A stretch of 64,000 nucleotides of DNA from Rhodocyclaceae bacterium (GTDB lineage Bacteria; Pseudomonadota; Gammaproteobacteria; Burkholderiales; CAIKXV01), in NCBI GenBank assembly GCA_020248265.1, contig JADCHX010000004.1, forward strand, positions 601,473-665,472, read 5' to 3'. A model generated the notes under the pieces. It made no database searches and was not told where the DNA came from. It saw only the letters and a list, made by a program, of their open reading frames with translations. Below, one piece after another: positions 8,844 through 18,646 of the stretch. Both the position numbers and the translations under genes were made by a program. Every line of letters begins with the position of its first letter. Within the stretch, counting starts at the first letter, position 1.

Positions 8844-10439
8844 ATGCACGAACTGCCCGCACCCGCTGCCACTCCTGCCCGCCCGGCCGCGAGCCCCGTG
8901 GCGGTGCTGCGCAGCCGGGCGCTGCTCGGCATGGAAGCGCCATCCGTCCGCGTCGAAGTGCACCTCGCGAACGGCCTGCCGTCCTTCGCGCTCGTCGGTC
9001 TCGCGGAAGCCGAGGTACGCGAAGCCCGCGAGCGGGTGCGGGCTGCGATCGCCAACAGTGGTTTCGAGTTTCCGGCGCGGCGGATCACCGTCAATCTCGC
9101 GCCCGCCGAGTTGCCCAAGGAAAGCGGTCGCTTCGACCTGCCGATCGCGATCGGTATCCTGGTGGCATCGGGCCAGCTGCGTCGGCCCAGGCAGGCCGCG
9201 GCGGCGTCCGCGTGGCTCGATGCACACGAATTCGCCGGTGAACTTGCACTGACCGGCGATCTGCGGCCGGTGCGCGGGGCGCTCGCGATGGCCTGGTTCG
9301 CGGCGCGGGAAGGCCGGGCTTTCGTGCTTCCCGAGGACAGCGCGCGCGAGGCGGCGCTGGTCGACGGTGCGCATGTCCTGCCGGCGGCGGACCTTTGCGC
9401 GGTAGTGCGCCACCTGGCCGGCGAACGTCCGCTTGAACCGCTGATGCGCCCGCTGTACTGCGCTCCGGACGCGGTGGCGGCGGGTGCAGACGACACCGTC
9501 GCCGACCTCGCCGACGTGTCCGGGCAGCCGCAGGCCCGCCGGGCGCTCGAAATCGCGGCCGCTGGCGGGCACAGCCTGCTGCTGGTCGGCCCGCCGGGCA
9601 CCGGCAAGACTATGCTTGCGTCCCGCCTGCCGGGCATCCTGCCTTCGATGACCGATGCCGAGGCGCTCGAGTCCGCCGCGATGCAGTCGCTTGCCGAGGG
9701 CGGCTTCGACCTGCGCCGATGGCGTCGCCGGCCGTTCCGGGCACCCCACCACACCGCATCTGCGGCGGCGCTGGTCGGCGGCGGCAGCCTGCCCCGGCCG
9801 GGGGAGATCTCGCTCGCGTTGCATGGGGTGCTGTTCCTCGATGAACTGACCGAGTTCGATCGTCGGGTGCTGGAGGTCCTGCGCGAGCCGCTCGAGAGCG
9901 GCCGCATCACGGTGTCGCGTGCCGCCCGGCGCGCGGAGTTTCCCGCGCGCTTCCAGTTCGTCGCCGCGATGAACCCGTGTCCGTGCGGCTACCTCGGCCA
10001 TCCGTCCGGACGCTGCCAGTGCGGGCACGAACAGATCGAGCGTTATCGGCGCCGGATTTCCGGGCCGCTGATCGACCGGATCGATATCGCGCTCGACGTG
10101 CCTCCAGTGCGCGAGCACGATCTGCTCGAGGCACAGCCTGGCGAATCGAGCGCGACGGTCAGGGCGCGGGTGGCGCGCGCCCGGGATACCCAGCTCACGC
10201 GGCAGGGCAGGCCCAACGCCCTGATCGAGCCGGGAGAACTCGACCGTCACTGCGCGCTGGACGCGCCCGGCCTGGCGCTGATCCGTCGGGCGCTCGATCG
10301 GTTCTCGCTGTCCGCGCGTGCCTACCAGCGCATTCGCAAGGTGGCGCGTACGATCGCAGACCTCGACGAAGCGGATACGATCGTCGCTGCCCACGTGGCC
10401 GAGGCGATACAGTTGCGGCGATTCGACCGCGGCGGCTGA
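8844..10439 (+). CDS. comM: YifB/ComM-family Mg-chelatase-like AAA+ ATPase
   Basis: This AAA+ hexameric helicase is linked to branch migration during natural transformation (ComM). The 531-residue protein has an N-terminal Lon-S5-like domain (LLGMEAPSVRVEVHLANGLP). Walker A GPPGTGKTMLA lies near residue 248, Walker B VLFLDELTEF near 329, and a Cys-rich AMNPCPCGYLG patch follows. The C-terminal domain contains RAYQRIRKVARTIADL. These are the full family features at the usual length of about 500-530 aa. Whether the organism is competent cannot be told from this window. Confidence 0.93.
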   Translation: MHELPAPAATPARPAASPVAVLRSRALLGMEAPSVRVEVHLANGLPSFALVGLAEAEVREARERVRAAIANSGFEFPARRITVNLAPAELPKESGRFDLPIAIGILVASGQLRRPRQAAAASAWLDAHEFAGELALTGDLRPVRGALAMAWFAAREGRAFVLPEDSAREAALVDGAHVLPAADLCAVVRHLAGERPLEPLMRPLYCAPDAVAAGADDTVADLADVSGQPQARRALEIAAAGGHSLLLVGPPGTGKTMLASRLPGILPSMTDAEALESAAMQSLAEGGFDLRRWRRRPFRAPHHTASAAALVGGGSLPRPGEISLALHGVLFLDELTEFDRRVLEVLREPLESGRITVSRAARRAEFPARFQFVAAMNPCPCGYLGHPSGRCQCGHEQIERYRRRISGPLIDRIDIALDVPPVREHDLLEAQPGESSATVRARVARARDTQLTRQGRPNALIEPGELDRHCALDAPGLALIRRALDRFSLSARAYQRIRKVARTIADLDEADTIVAAHVAEAIQLRRFDRGG

Positions 10440-10523
10440 GCGCGCGCGGTTCGGGGCCCAGGTGGTAGCCTCGAGCCATGGGGCATTGCCTGCCCGAACC
10501 CGCGATCCTGCCACGAGTCCCCG

Positions 10524-10988
10524 ATGAACGAAGACCTGCCGCCACGCGCTTCGCTGAAGTTCGCCCGCACCGATCCTGCCGATCCGGACTTCCGGGTGCG
10601 CTACCTGGATTCGTCCGACCTGTGGAGCGCACCGCGCCTCACGCAGGTCGTTGATGTGCGCCATGCGCGAATGGTCTACCTGTCCGGCCAGGCGCCGGCC
10701 GACGCCGGCTACAAGGTGGCCAGCCAGGACTTCCGCGCGCAGATGCACAAGGTGTTCGACAACATCGAGGTGGCGCTGGCCGTCGCCGGGGCCACGCTCG
10801 CCGATATCGTCAAGACGACCACCTACCTGACTGACATCCGCAATCGCGAAGCGATGCGCGCCGTGCGCGGCGAACGGCTCGGCCACCTGCATGCGCCGCC
10901 GGCCAACACGGCCCTGGTCGTATCCAGCCTGATCGAGCCGGAGTTCCTGGTCGAGGTCGACGTGGTTGCAGCGGTACCCTTTCGCTGA
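10524..10988 (+). CDS. RidA/YjgF-family protein lacking the catalytic arginine
   Basis: This 154-residue protein of the RidA superfamily forms trimers; the archetype hydrolyses reactive enamines/imines. The core LSGQAPADAGYKVASQDFRAQ and the C-terminal strand LVEVDVVAAVPF are recognisable. The position that carries the substrate-carboxylate-binding Arg in RidA (PARS-type motif) reads PPANTALVV, with Asn instead. Canonical imine deaminase activity is therefore doubtful, and the protein better fits the Rid groups that lack this residue. Its function is unknown. Confidence 0.85.
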   Translation: MNEDLPPRASLKFARTDPADPDFRVRYLDSSDLWSAPRLTQVVDVRHARMVYLSGQAPADAGYKVASQDFRAQMHKVFDNIEVALAVAGATLADIVKTTTYLTDIRNREAMRAVRGERLGHLHAPPANTALVVSSLIEPEFLVEVDVVAAVPFR

Positions 10989-11005
10989 GCGCGGGCCGCA
11001 AGGCG

Positions 11006-12262
11006 GTGCCAGTGACCGCAGGTGACCGGTCGGGCGGGCAGCAACGCACGCATGGGGCACTGCTGCCCTGGCTGCTGGCCGGGCTGGCGACGATCGGTCC
11101 ATTCGCGATCGATACCTACCTGCCGTCGTTCCCTTCGATGGCGCGCGACTTTGCAGTGGGCGAACTGCTCGTCCAGCAGACGCTGTCCGCGTACATGGGC
11201 AGTTTCGCGATCATGACGCTGTTCCACGGTGCACTGTCCGATTCGTTCGGGCGCCGACCGGTGATCCTGGTGAACCTGCTCGTGTTCGTGGCTGCATCGA
11301 TCGGCTGCGCGCTCGCCCCCACGATCGAGGCCCTGCTCGCCTGCCGGGCGCTGCAGGGCATGTCCGCCGGGGCCGGCATCGTCGTCGGCCGGGCGATCAT
11401 CCGCGACACTTACGACGGCCCGATGGCCCAGCGGCTGATGTCGCAGGTGACGATGCTGTTCAGTCTCGCGCCCGCGGTGGCACCGGTGATCGGTGGCGTG
11501 CTCGACATCGCGTTCGGCTGGCGCTCCATCTTCGTATTTCTCACATTCTTCTCGTTGCTGCTCTGGGCAGGCTGCGCATGGACGCTGCCCGAGACCCTTC
11601 CGAAGACCGACCGCCAGCCATTCCGCGCAGCGCCGCTCGTGGCCAGCTACGCACAGGTATTCGGTAGCGTGCGTTTCGCGATGCTTGCGCTCGCGGTGGC
11701 GTTCAACTTCGCCGGTTTCTTCATTTACGTGGTCTCGGCGCCGGCGGTGATCTACCGGCACCTGGGGTTGTCGGCCACCGATTTCGCGTGGCTGTTCGTA
11801 CCGGGAATCGGCGGGGTGATGATCGGCGCCTGGCTGTCCGGCCGACTCGCCGGGCGGGCGACCCCGGAGCGCACGGTGCTGCTCGGGTTCGCGGTGATGG
11901 CGACGGCCGCCTGCCTGAGCATCGGCTACCACCTGGCGTACCCACCAGCGGTGCCGTGGACCGTGCTGCCGTTGATGCTCTATGCGCTCGGGATGGCGCT
12001 CGCGATGCCCAGCATGACGCTGCTCGCCCTCGACCTGTTTCCGCGCAACCGTGGCATGGCCGCATCGGTACAGGGATTCACCCAGTCGATGTGCAATGCG
12101 CTTCTCGCAGGGCTGATCTCGCCGCTGGTTGCCGGTACGCAGTTGTCTCTTGCCGCCACTGCCGGTATCGCGATGGTGCTGGGCGCAGCCTGCTGGCTCA
12201 ACTATCTGCGCCTGACCCGTCGCCATGCCGGCTCGCCGGTCAATCCGACCCTGAAATCGTAA
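11006..12262 (+). CDS. Bcr/CflA-family multidrug efflux MFS transporter
   Basis: This inner-membrane drug:proton antiporter has 418 residues and twelve predicted helices. Helix 1 carries the family motif LATIGPFAIDTYLPSFPSMA. The MFS motif between helices 2 and 3 is GALSDSFGRRPVILV, and RALQGMSAGAGIVVGRAIIR is the drug-efflux helix 4-5 region. The likely start is the GTG at 11006, preceded by AAGGC. The substrate cannot be predicted. It stands alone between ridA-like and metH. Confidence 0.92.
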   Translation: MPVTAGDRSGGQQRTHGALLPWLLAGLATIGPFAIDTYLPSFPSMARDFAVGELLVQQTLSAYMGSFAIMTLFHGALSDSFGRRPVILVNLLVFVAASIGCALAPTIEALLACRALQGMSAGAGIVVGRAIIRDTYDGPMAQRLMSQVTMLFSLAPAVAPVIGGVLDIAFGWRSIFVFLTFFSLLLWAGCAWTLPETLPKTDRQPFRAAPLVASYAQVFGSVRFAMLALAVAFNFAGFFIYVVSAPAVIYRHLGLSATDFAWLFVPGIGGVMIGAWLSGRLAGRATPERTVLLGFAVMATAACLSIGYHLAYPPAVPWTVLPLMLYALGMALAMPSMTLLALDLFPRNRGMAASVQGFTQSMCNALLAGLISPLVAGTQLSLAATAGIAMVLGAACWLNYLRLTRRHAGSPVNPTLKS

Positions 12263-12325
12263 CGCCGGCGTGACATGTGCAGGCGGCTCGGCACGCCGCC
12301 GACAGGTCGCCGCCCCGAGGGTGCG

Positions 12326-12334
12326 TGCTAGCAT
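12326..12334 (+). promoter_or_regulatory. Extended -10 promoter element before metH
   Basis: TGCTAGCAT is an extended -10 (TGn + TAGCAT) that predicts a leader of about 55 nt for metH. The identical nonamer precedes birA at 26989-26997. No convincing -35 is visible at either site. Confidence 0.5.
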
Positions 12335-12394
12335 CTGCGGTTCGATTGTCCGCAGGTGCATCCGCACCGGCGGCGCACAGGATCCCATCGCGCC

Positions 12395-15300
12395 ATGTCC
12401 CTTCCCGAATCCGAGATCTTCGCCACCCTTCGCCAGCAGCTCGCCGCGCGCATCCTGATCCTCGATGGCGCCATGGGCACGATGATCCAGCGCTACAAGC
12501 TGGGCGAGGCGGAATACCGCGGATCCCGGTTCGCCGACTTCGCGCACGACGTGAAGGGCAACAACGAACTGCTGGTACTGACCCAGCCGCAGGTGATCCA
12601 GGAGATCCACGAACAGTACCTGGCCGCCGGCGCCGACCTGATCGAGACCAATACCTTCGGTGCCACCACGGTTGCCCAGGCCGACTACCACATGGAGCAT
12701 CTCGTCCACGAGATGAATGTCGAGGCAGCGCGCCTGGCCAAGGCCGCCTGCGCGAAGTACTCGACGCCGGAGCGCCCGCGTTTCGCCGCCGGTGCGTTCG
12801 GCCCGACGCCGAAGACCGCGTCGATCTCCCCCGACGTGAACGACCCCGGCGCGCGCAACGTCACCTTCGACGAACTGGTCGCCGCCTACCTGCAGCAGGC
12901 GCGCGCGCTGGTCGAGGGCGGGGTCGACTTCTTCCTGGTCGAGACCATCTTCGACACGCTGAATGCAAAGGCGGCGCTGTTCGCGATCGACACCTTCTTC
13001 GAGGAGCACGGTTCGCGCCTGCCGGTGATGATCTCCGGTACGGTGACCGACGCGTCCGGCCGCATCCTGTCCGGCCAGACGGTGGAGGCGTTCTGGAACT
13101 CGGTGCGTCATGCAAGCCCGATCACCATTGGCCTGAACTGTGCGCTCGGCGCGACGCTGATGCGCCCGTACGTCGAAGAGCTGTCCAAGATCTGCGACAC
13201 GAACATCTGCATCTATCCGAACGCCGGCCTGCCCAACCCGATGAGCGACACCGGCTTCGACGAGACGCCCGACATCACCTCGTCCCTGGTGCGCGAGTTC
13301 GCCGAGAGCGGCTTCGTCAACATCGCCGGTGGCTGCTGCGGCACCACGCCCGACCACATCCGCGCGATCGCCGCGCAACTCGAAGGCATCCGCCCGCGCG
13401 CCGTCCCCGAAGCCGACCGCAAGATGCGCCTGTCGGGGCTCGAGGCGTTCAACATCGACGGATCGTCGCTGTTCGTCAACGTCGGCGAGCGCACCAACGT
13501 CACCGGTTCGAAGGCGTTCGCGCGGCTTATCCTGAACGAGCAGTACGACGAGGCACTGGCGGTCGCACGGCAGCAGGTCGAGAACGGCGCGCAGATCATC
13601 GACATCAACATGGACGAGGCGATGCTCGATTCGAAGGCGGCGATGGTCCGCTTCCTGAATCTCGTCGCCTCCGAGCCCGACATCTCGCGCGTGCCGCTGA
13701 TGATCGATTCCTCCAAATGGGAGGTGATCGAGGCCGGCCTGAAGTGCGTGCAGGGCAAGGCGATCGTCAACTCGATCAGCATGAAGGAGGGCGAAGCCGA
13801 GTTCCTGCGACAGGCGGCGCTGTGCCGCCGCTATGGCGCAGCAGTGATCGTCATGGCCTTCGACGAGCAGGGCCAGGCCGATACCTGCCAGCGCAAGATC
13901 GAGATCTGCGATCGCGCCTACCGGTTGCTGGTCGACCGCGTCGGGTTCCCGCCGGAAGACATCGTGTTCGACCCGAACATCTTCGCGATCGCCACCGGCA
14001 TCGAAGAGCACAACAACTACGGCGTCGACTTCATCGAGGCGACGAAGTGGATCCGTGACAACCTGCCCTACGCGAAGGTGAGCGGCGGCGTGTCGAACGT
14101 GAGCTTCAGCTTCCGCGGAAACGACCCGGCGCGCGAGGCGATCCATACCGTTTTCCTCTACCACGCGATCCGAAACGGCATGACGATGGGCATCGTCAAC
14201 GCCGGCATGATCGGCGTGTACGACGAACTCGCGCCTGAACTGCGCGAGCGTGTCGAGGACGTCGTGCTGAATCGCCGGCCCGATTCCACCGAGCGGATGA
14301 TCGAATTCGCCGGCACGCTGAAGTCGGGCGGTGCCAGGCAGGAACAGAGCCTCGAGTGGCGCGCCCAGGATGTCGACGCGCGCCTCGCGCACGCGATGGT
14401 CCACGGCATCACCCAGTGGATCGTGGAAGACACCGAAGAGGCGCGTGCGCGCATCGCGGATCGTGGCGGCCGGCCGATCGAGGTCATCGAGGGGCCGCTG
14501 ATGAACGGCATGAACGTCGTCGGCGACCTGTTCGGTGCCGGCAAGATGTTCCTGCCGCAGGTGGTGAAGTCGGCTCGCGTCATGAAGCAGGCGGTCGCGC
14601 ACCTGGTGCCCTTCATCGAGGCCGAGAAGGCACTCTCGGGCGACACCAAGGCGAAGGGCAAGATCGTGATCGCTACCGTGAAGGGCGACGTACACGACAT
14701 CGGCAAGAACATCGTATCGGTAGTGCTCCAGTGCAACAACTACGAGGTGGTGAACATGGGCGTGATGATTCCCGCCCAGCAGATCCTCGACAAGGCTCGC
14801 GAAGAGAAGGCCGACATCATCGGCCTGTCGGGCCTGATCACGCCGTCCCTGGAAGAGATGTCGCATGTCGCACGCGAGATGGAACGCCAGGGCTTCACGC
14901 AGCCGCTGCTGATCGGCGGCGCGACGACTTCACGTACGCACACCGCAGTGAAGATCGCTCCCGGCTATACGCGCGGCCCGACCGTGTGGGTGCCCGACGC
15001 CTCTCGCAGTGTGGCGGTGTGCACCAGCCTGCTGGCCGAGGACGAGACGGTTCGCTGCAAGTACCTCGATGAACTGCGGCATGACCAGCAGAAGGTGCGC
15101 GAGCAGCACGCGAGCAAGCGCGGGCCGGAACTCATCCCGCTTTCGCGGGCCCGTGCCAACCTGCAGCCGTTCGACTGGCCAGCCTGCGTGCCGCCGAAGC
15201 CCGGCTTCACCGGCACCCGTCAGCTCAGGAACGCCGACCTCGCCGAGATCGCCCAGTACATCGACTGGGGCCCGTTCTTCCAGACCTGGGATCTCGCCGG

Positions 15301-16126
15301 GCCGTACCCTGCGATCCTCGACGACGAGGTCGTGGGCGAGGCCGCGCGCAACGTGTTCCGCGACGGTCAGGCGATGCTGAAGAAGGTGGTCGACGGTCGC
15401 TGGCTCACCGCCAATGCCGTGTTCGCGCTCTATCCTGCGAATGCGGTCGGCGACGACATCGAGATCTATGCCGACGAGAAGCGCGACCGGGTGCTCATGA
15501 CCTGGCACAACCTGCGCCAGCAGAACCAGAAGCCCGATGGCCGGCCGAACCAGTGCCTGTCCGATTTCATTGCACCGAAGGCCAGCGGCGTCGCCGATTA
15601 CATCGGCGCGTTCGCGGTGACTACCGGCATCGGTATCGAGAAGCACCTCGATGACTTCGAGCGCCGCAACGACGACTACGGCTCGATCATGCTGAAGGCG
15701 ATCGCAGACCGCCTCGCCGAGGCATTCACCGAGATGCTGCACAAGCGGGTACGCAAGGACTTCTGGGGCTATGCGAAGGACGAGGCGCTCGACACCGCGC
15801 AGCTGGTCGCAGAGCAGTACCGCGGCATCCGCCCCGCGCCCGGCTATCCCGCCTGCCCCGATCACACCGAGAAACCCGCGCTGTTCCAGCTGCTCGGGGC
15901 GGCCGGGGTCGGCATCACGCTGACCGAAAGCCACGCGATGGCGCCGGCTTCGTCGGTGTCGGGGTTCTACCTGTCGCACCCGGATGCACAGTACTTCGCC
16001 GTCGGCAAGGTCAACCACGACCAGGTCGAGGATTACGCGAGACGCAAGGGGCTGTCGATTCAGGAAGCGGAGCGCTGGCTGGCGCCTAACCTCGGGTACG
16101 AGCCGAACCTGGTGCGGGCCGCCTAG
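12395..16126 (+). CDS. metH: Cobalamin-dependent methionine synthase
   Basis: MetH moves a methyl group from 5-methyltetrahydrofolate via cobalamin to homocysteine. The protein has 1243 residues and all four modules on one chain. The homocysteine domain includes the zinc ligands NCALG and GGCCGTT near residue 311. The pterin domain begins around [14 protein letters not shown] (about 362). The cap and B12 domain has [13 protein letters not shown], with the cobalt-ligand His near 767. The AdoMet reactivation domain has [12 protein letters not shown] and ends about residue 1243. The chosen ATG ([12 protein letters not shown]) follows an AGGATC ribosome site. No cobalamin or SAH riboswitch was found upstream. 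Confidence 0.98.
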   Translation: MSLPESEIFATLRQQLAARILILDGAMGTMIQRYKLGEAEYRGSRFADFAHDVKGNNELLVLTQPQVIQEIHEQYLAAGADLIETNTFGATTVAQADYHMEHLVHEMNVEAARLAKAACAKYSTPERPRFAAGAFGPTPKTASISPDVNDPGARNVTFDELVAAYLQQARALVEGGVDFFLVETIFDTLNAKAALFAIDTFFEEHGSRLPVMISGTVTDASGRILSGQTVEAFWNSVRHASPITIGLNCALGATLMRPYVEELSKICDTNICIYPNAGLPNPMSDTGFDETPDITSSLVREFAESGFVNIAGGCCGTTPDHIRAIAAQLEGIRPRAVPEADRKMRLSGLEAFNIDGSSLFVNVGERTNVTGSKAFARLILNEQYDEALAVARQQVENGAQIIDINMDEAMLDSKAAMVRFLNLVASEPDISRVPLMIDSSKWEVIEAGLKCVQGKAIVNSISMKEGEAEFLRQAALCRRYGAAVIVMAFDEQGQADTCQRKIEICDRAYRLLVDRVGFPPEDIVFDPNIFAIATGIEEHNNYGVDFIEATKWIRDNLPYAKVSGGVSNVSFSFRGNDPAREAIHTVFLYHAIRNGMTMGIVNAGMIGVYDELAPELRERVEDVVLNRRPDSTERMIEFAGTLKSGGARQEQSLEWRAQDVDARLAHAMVHGITQWIVEDTEEARARIADRGGRPIEVIEGPLMNGMNVVGDLFGAGKMFLPQVVKSARVMKQAVAHLVPFIEAEKALSGDTKAKGKIVIATVKGDVHDIGKNIVSVVLQCNNYEVVNMGVMIPAQQILDKAREEKADIIGLSGLITPSLEEMSHVAREMERQGFTQPLLIGGATTSRTHTAVKIAPGYTRGPTVWVPDASRSVAVCTSLLAEDETVRCKYLDELRHDQQKVREQHASKRGPELIPLSRARANLQPFDWPACVPPKPGFTGTRQLRNADLAEIAQYIDWGPFFQTWDLAGPYPAILDDEVVGEAARNVFRDGQAMLKKVVDGRWLTANAVFALYPANAVGDDIEIYADEKRDRVLMTWHNLRQQNQKPDGRPNQCLSDFIAPKASGVADYIGAFAVTTGIGIEKHLDDFERRNDDYGSIMLKAIADRLAEAFTEMLHKRVRKDFWGYAKDEALDTAQLVAEQYRGIRPAPGYPACPDHTEKPALFQLLGAAGVGITLTESHAMAPASSVSGFYLSHPDAQYFAVGKVNHDQVEDYARRKGLSIQEAERWLAPNLGYEPNLVRAA

Positions 16127-16186
16127 GGTCGGTCTACCCCGACCCCAGGCAGCCGCTGGCGTGGCCAGCACCGCTGCGGCGCGTTG

Positions 16187-16735
16187 CTACATTGCTGCAG
16201 GGGTCGACGATTGCGGCGGCGAGGCGGGCGCGGGCGTCTGCGTCGCCGGGTTTGCCGGCATGCCATGACGGTACGAACCTCGCATTCCCTCGCGTGACAG
16301 CCCATGTCCATGCCGCTCGCCATGCGGATGCATCACCGGGAGCGCGACACCGCGATCCTTCGCCCGCTGCTCGAGTTCCGCGCGGCGCGCTGCCATCAGT
16401 TGCGGGCGCTGTTCGGGCGTCGCGCTGCGCATCTGCTCGCGAAATGCGCTGCGCTCTTCCTCCGTGGTGAGCTTGTCCATCGCGGCGCGGCGTGCCTCGC
16501 GGTCGGCCTTGCTCATGCCATCGTGGCGCTTGTCGGGATGCTGCCGGTGGTGTCGACCACGCGGGTCCTCGCGGTACTGCGATGCCGAAGGGGCGGTGAT
16601 CGACGGATCGTCCGGCGCGCTCGGGAAGGGCGAGGCCACGGGTGCGGCGGCGAGCGCCGAGGCGGCGATGGGTCCGAGTCCGAGTCCGGTGGCGAGGCCA
16701 GCGGCGGCCAGCAGTGATTTCAGGGTGTGCTTCAT
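16187..16735 (-). CDS. His-rich small periplasmic protein, function unknown
   Basis: This 182-residue protein has a clear signal peptide (MKHTLKSLLAAAGLATGLGL to ASALAAAP) and an AGGAG ribosome site. The mature part is charged and low in complexity. It contains a first His cluster (GRHHRQHPDKRHD), then a helical Arg/Glu-rich stretch (LTTEEERSAFREQM) distantly reminiscent of Spy/CpxP-type LTxxQ proteins, then a second His cluster (MHPHGERHGHG) and a Pro/Ala tail. I do not recognise a family. Periplasmic metal binding or a chaperone-like role is a guess from composition. Confidence 0.7.
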   Translation of the reverse strand: MKHTLKSLLAAAGLATGLGLGPIAASALAAAPVASPFPSAPDDPSITAPSASQYREDPRGRHHRQHPDKRHDGMSKADREARRAAMDKLTTEEERSAFREQMRSATPEQRPQLMAARRAELEQRAKDRGVALPVMHPHGERHGHGLSREGMRGSYRHGMPANPATQTPAPASPPQSSTPAAM

Positions 16736-16916
16736 CTGGATTCTCCTGTGTGATTGGGCGCCGGGAGGCACCTGGATCGACTCCGTGCGGGCCGCGTTGC
16801 GATCGCGGGTCAGGCAGGGTGTACGAGGTCCATTGCACCACCACGTTGTAAGCCAATGATGTCGCGGAGATGTCCAGGTGTTTCCAGTTGTTGCCGTTAC
16901 CCGGCCGCGGAGCCGT

Positions 16917-17846
16917 TCAGTCTGTCCCATCCGGGTCCTGCTCAGGCCCGGCCTGTGGGGTGGCCAGGGCCCGTGCCGCTTCGCCCAGCATCGCCGTGCG
17001 CGACGCGGGCGTCTCGAGGCTGATCCTGCCGAGCGCACCGCTGCGGTAGTCGTTGAGCAAGGTGATCGCCGCCTTCTCGCGGTCCGGGATGCCGCCCTTC
17101 AACACGAAGCCGCGCCGCTTTGCGATCGCATCGATCAGGTCGGGACCGTCCAGCCCGGCCGGGTCGAAGCGGTAGCGTGCCGACAGCAGCGCCGGGTAGC
17201 GTACGGCCAGCGTTTCGCCGAGGAAGTTCGCCACCTCCTCGTCGATGTAGGCGTTGACGCCGATCGCATGGCTGGCCGCCAGCATCAGGCCGTCCGAAGG
17301 GTGTTCGATGCGCGGCCAGAGCATGCCCGGCGTGTCGAACAGCACGAACTGGTCGGTGACATCGATCCGTTGCTGGCTCTTGGTGATGGCCGGTTCGTCG
17401 CCGACGTTGGCTACCTTGCGCTTCGCCAGCGCATTGATCAGCGTCGACTTGCCAACGTTCGGAATGCCCATCACCATCACGCGCAGCGGTTTCAGCGGGC
17501 TGTCGCGATGCGGTGCCAGTTCGAGCGCGAGGCGCGGGACGCGCGCGACGTCGGACGGCTTGCGGCAGGTGAGCGCGACGGCACGCACCTTGTCGCCTTT
17601 CGCCGCGCCCTGCTCCAGCGAACGCATCCAGGCGGCGGTCGCCTGCGGGTCTGCGAGGTCGGCCTTGTTCAGCACCTTCAGGCAGGGCCGCTGCCGGTGC
17701 CGGCGCAGCGAGTCGATCATCGGGTTGCTGCTCGCGCCGGGCAGCCGCGCATCGATCACCTCGACAACGATGTCGACCTTCGCCAGCGTCTCCGCGGCCT
17801 TCTTGCGGGCGCTGGCCATGTGGCCCGGGAACCATCCGATCGACAT
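16917..17846 (-). CDS. rbgA: Ribosome biogenesis GTPase YlqF/RbgA
   Basis: This circularly permuted GTPase assists late assembly of the large ribosomal subunit. The 309-residue protein shows the permuted motif order: G4 NKADL near residue 60, G1 GIPNVGKST near 128, then G3 DTPG. The N-terminal IGWFPGHMASARK signature is typical of YlqF. The C-terminal helical domain carries LDGPDLIDAIAKRRGF. The ATG at 17846 fits the family; an upstream extension to 17894 looks unrelated. Confidence 0.93.
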   Translation of the reverse strand: MSIGWFPGHMASARKKAAETLAKVDIVVEVIDARLPGASSNPMIDSLRRHRQRPCLKVLNKADLADPQATAAWMRSLEQGAAKGDKVRAVALTCRKPSDVARVPRLALELAPHRDSPLKPLRVMVMGIPNVGKSTLINALAKRKVANVGDEPAITKSQQRIDVTDQFVLFDTPGMLWPRIEHPSDGLMLAASHAIGVNAYIDEEVANFLGETLAVRYPALLSARYRFDPAGLDGPDLIDAIAKRRGFVLKGGIPDREKAAITLLNDYRSGALGRISLETPASRTAMLGEAARALATPQAGPEQDPDGTD

Positions 17847-18065
17847 TGCTGGGTGTGCCTTCCGTGTTGACGCCCCGGTGGCAGCCGGAGCCATGCAGTG
17901 CAGTGACGAATGGTAGCGCCCCGGCGGTGCCGGGCGTGTGACCGGCGCGACGCCGATCTTTGAGTATCATCGTCGCCCGTCCGACGTCCTGCCCCAGGTC
18001 ACCAAAGGGGCATTCCAGAACGCGGATATGTCCAGTATCGGTCAAAGAGAAGGGGCGAGTACACA

Positions 18066-18563
18066 ATGAAGTCGCTGGAACTGATGGTCGAACGCATCAT
18101 CCTCGCCAGCCGGTGGATTCTGGTGGTGTTCCTGCTCGGCCTTGCGGCCGCGCTGGCGGTGTACGCGGTGTCTTTCCTTTACAAGTTCGCGAAGGTCGCG
18201 GGTGGCATGTTCACGCTGACCGACAGCGAGATGATCCTCGCGATGCTGGCGATGATCGACTCGGCACTGGTGGCCAGCCTGATCGTGATGGTGATGATCT
18301 CCAGCTACGAGAACTTCGTGAGCCGCTTCGATCGCGGGGGCGACGATGTCTCATTCCTCGGCAAGCTCAACGCGGGCAGTCTGAAGATCAAGGTCGCTTC
18401 TTCCATCGTGGCAATCTCGTCGATCCACCTTCTGCAGATATTCCTGAATGCCCCGCAGTACGACAACGAGAAGATAATGTGGGCGACGATCGTCCATCTG
18501 GCGTTCGTCGCCTCGGCGCTGATCCTCGGCTACCTCGAGCAGATCATGTCGAAACTGAAGTAG
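18066..18563 (+). CDS. yqhA: YqhA/UPF0114-family inner-membrane protein
   Basis: This is a 165-residue integral membrane protein with about four hydrophobic segments (residues about 15-40, 55-80, 105-125 and 135-160). It carries the family pattern ERIILASRWILVVFLLGL, with MIDSALVASLIVMVMISSYE in the second helix. UPF0114 proteins have no established biochemical role. A -10-like TATCAT at 17965-17970 could drive it. It stands alone between rbgA (divergent) and a Bug gene. Confidence 0.88.
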   Translation: MKSLELMVERIILASRWILVVFLLGLAAALAVYAVSFLYKFAKVAGGMFTLTDSEMILAMLAMIDSALVASLIVMVMISSYENFVSRFDRGGDDVSFLGKLNAGSLKIKVASSIVAISSIHLLQIFLNAPQYDNEKIMWATIVHLAFVASALILGYLEQIMSKLK

Positions 18564-18646
18564 CCGAACGCAGGCCGGCCAGAGGGCGGCGTGTCAGGCA
18601 ACCGGGCGCGCAGCGCCCCGACGATCCATGATCCAAGGAGTAAACC

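Noticed and set aside
12311-12394. Possible S-adenosylhomocysteine riboswitch before metH (CCGAGGGTGCGTGC resembles the conserved CCGAGGAGCGCUGC block).
   Set aside because: The second conserved block (CAGGCUCG) does not follow in the right order or distance, and no matching pairing could be drawn. An extended -10 element overlaps the region instead.
10823-14866. A 1347-codon open frame on the minus strand opposite the MFS gene and metH.
   Set aside because: It is Arg/His/Asp-rich, has no recognisable domain and is antisense to two strongly conserved genes. Long antisense frames are expected at this G+C content.
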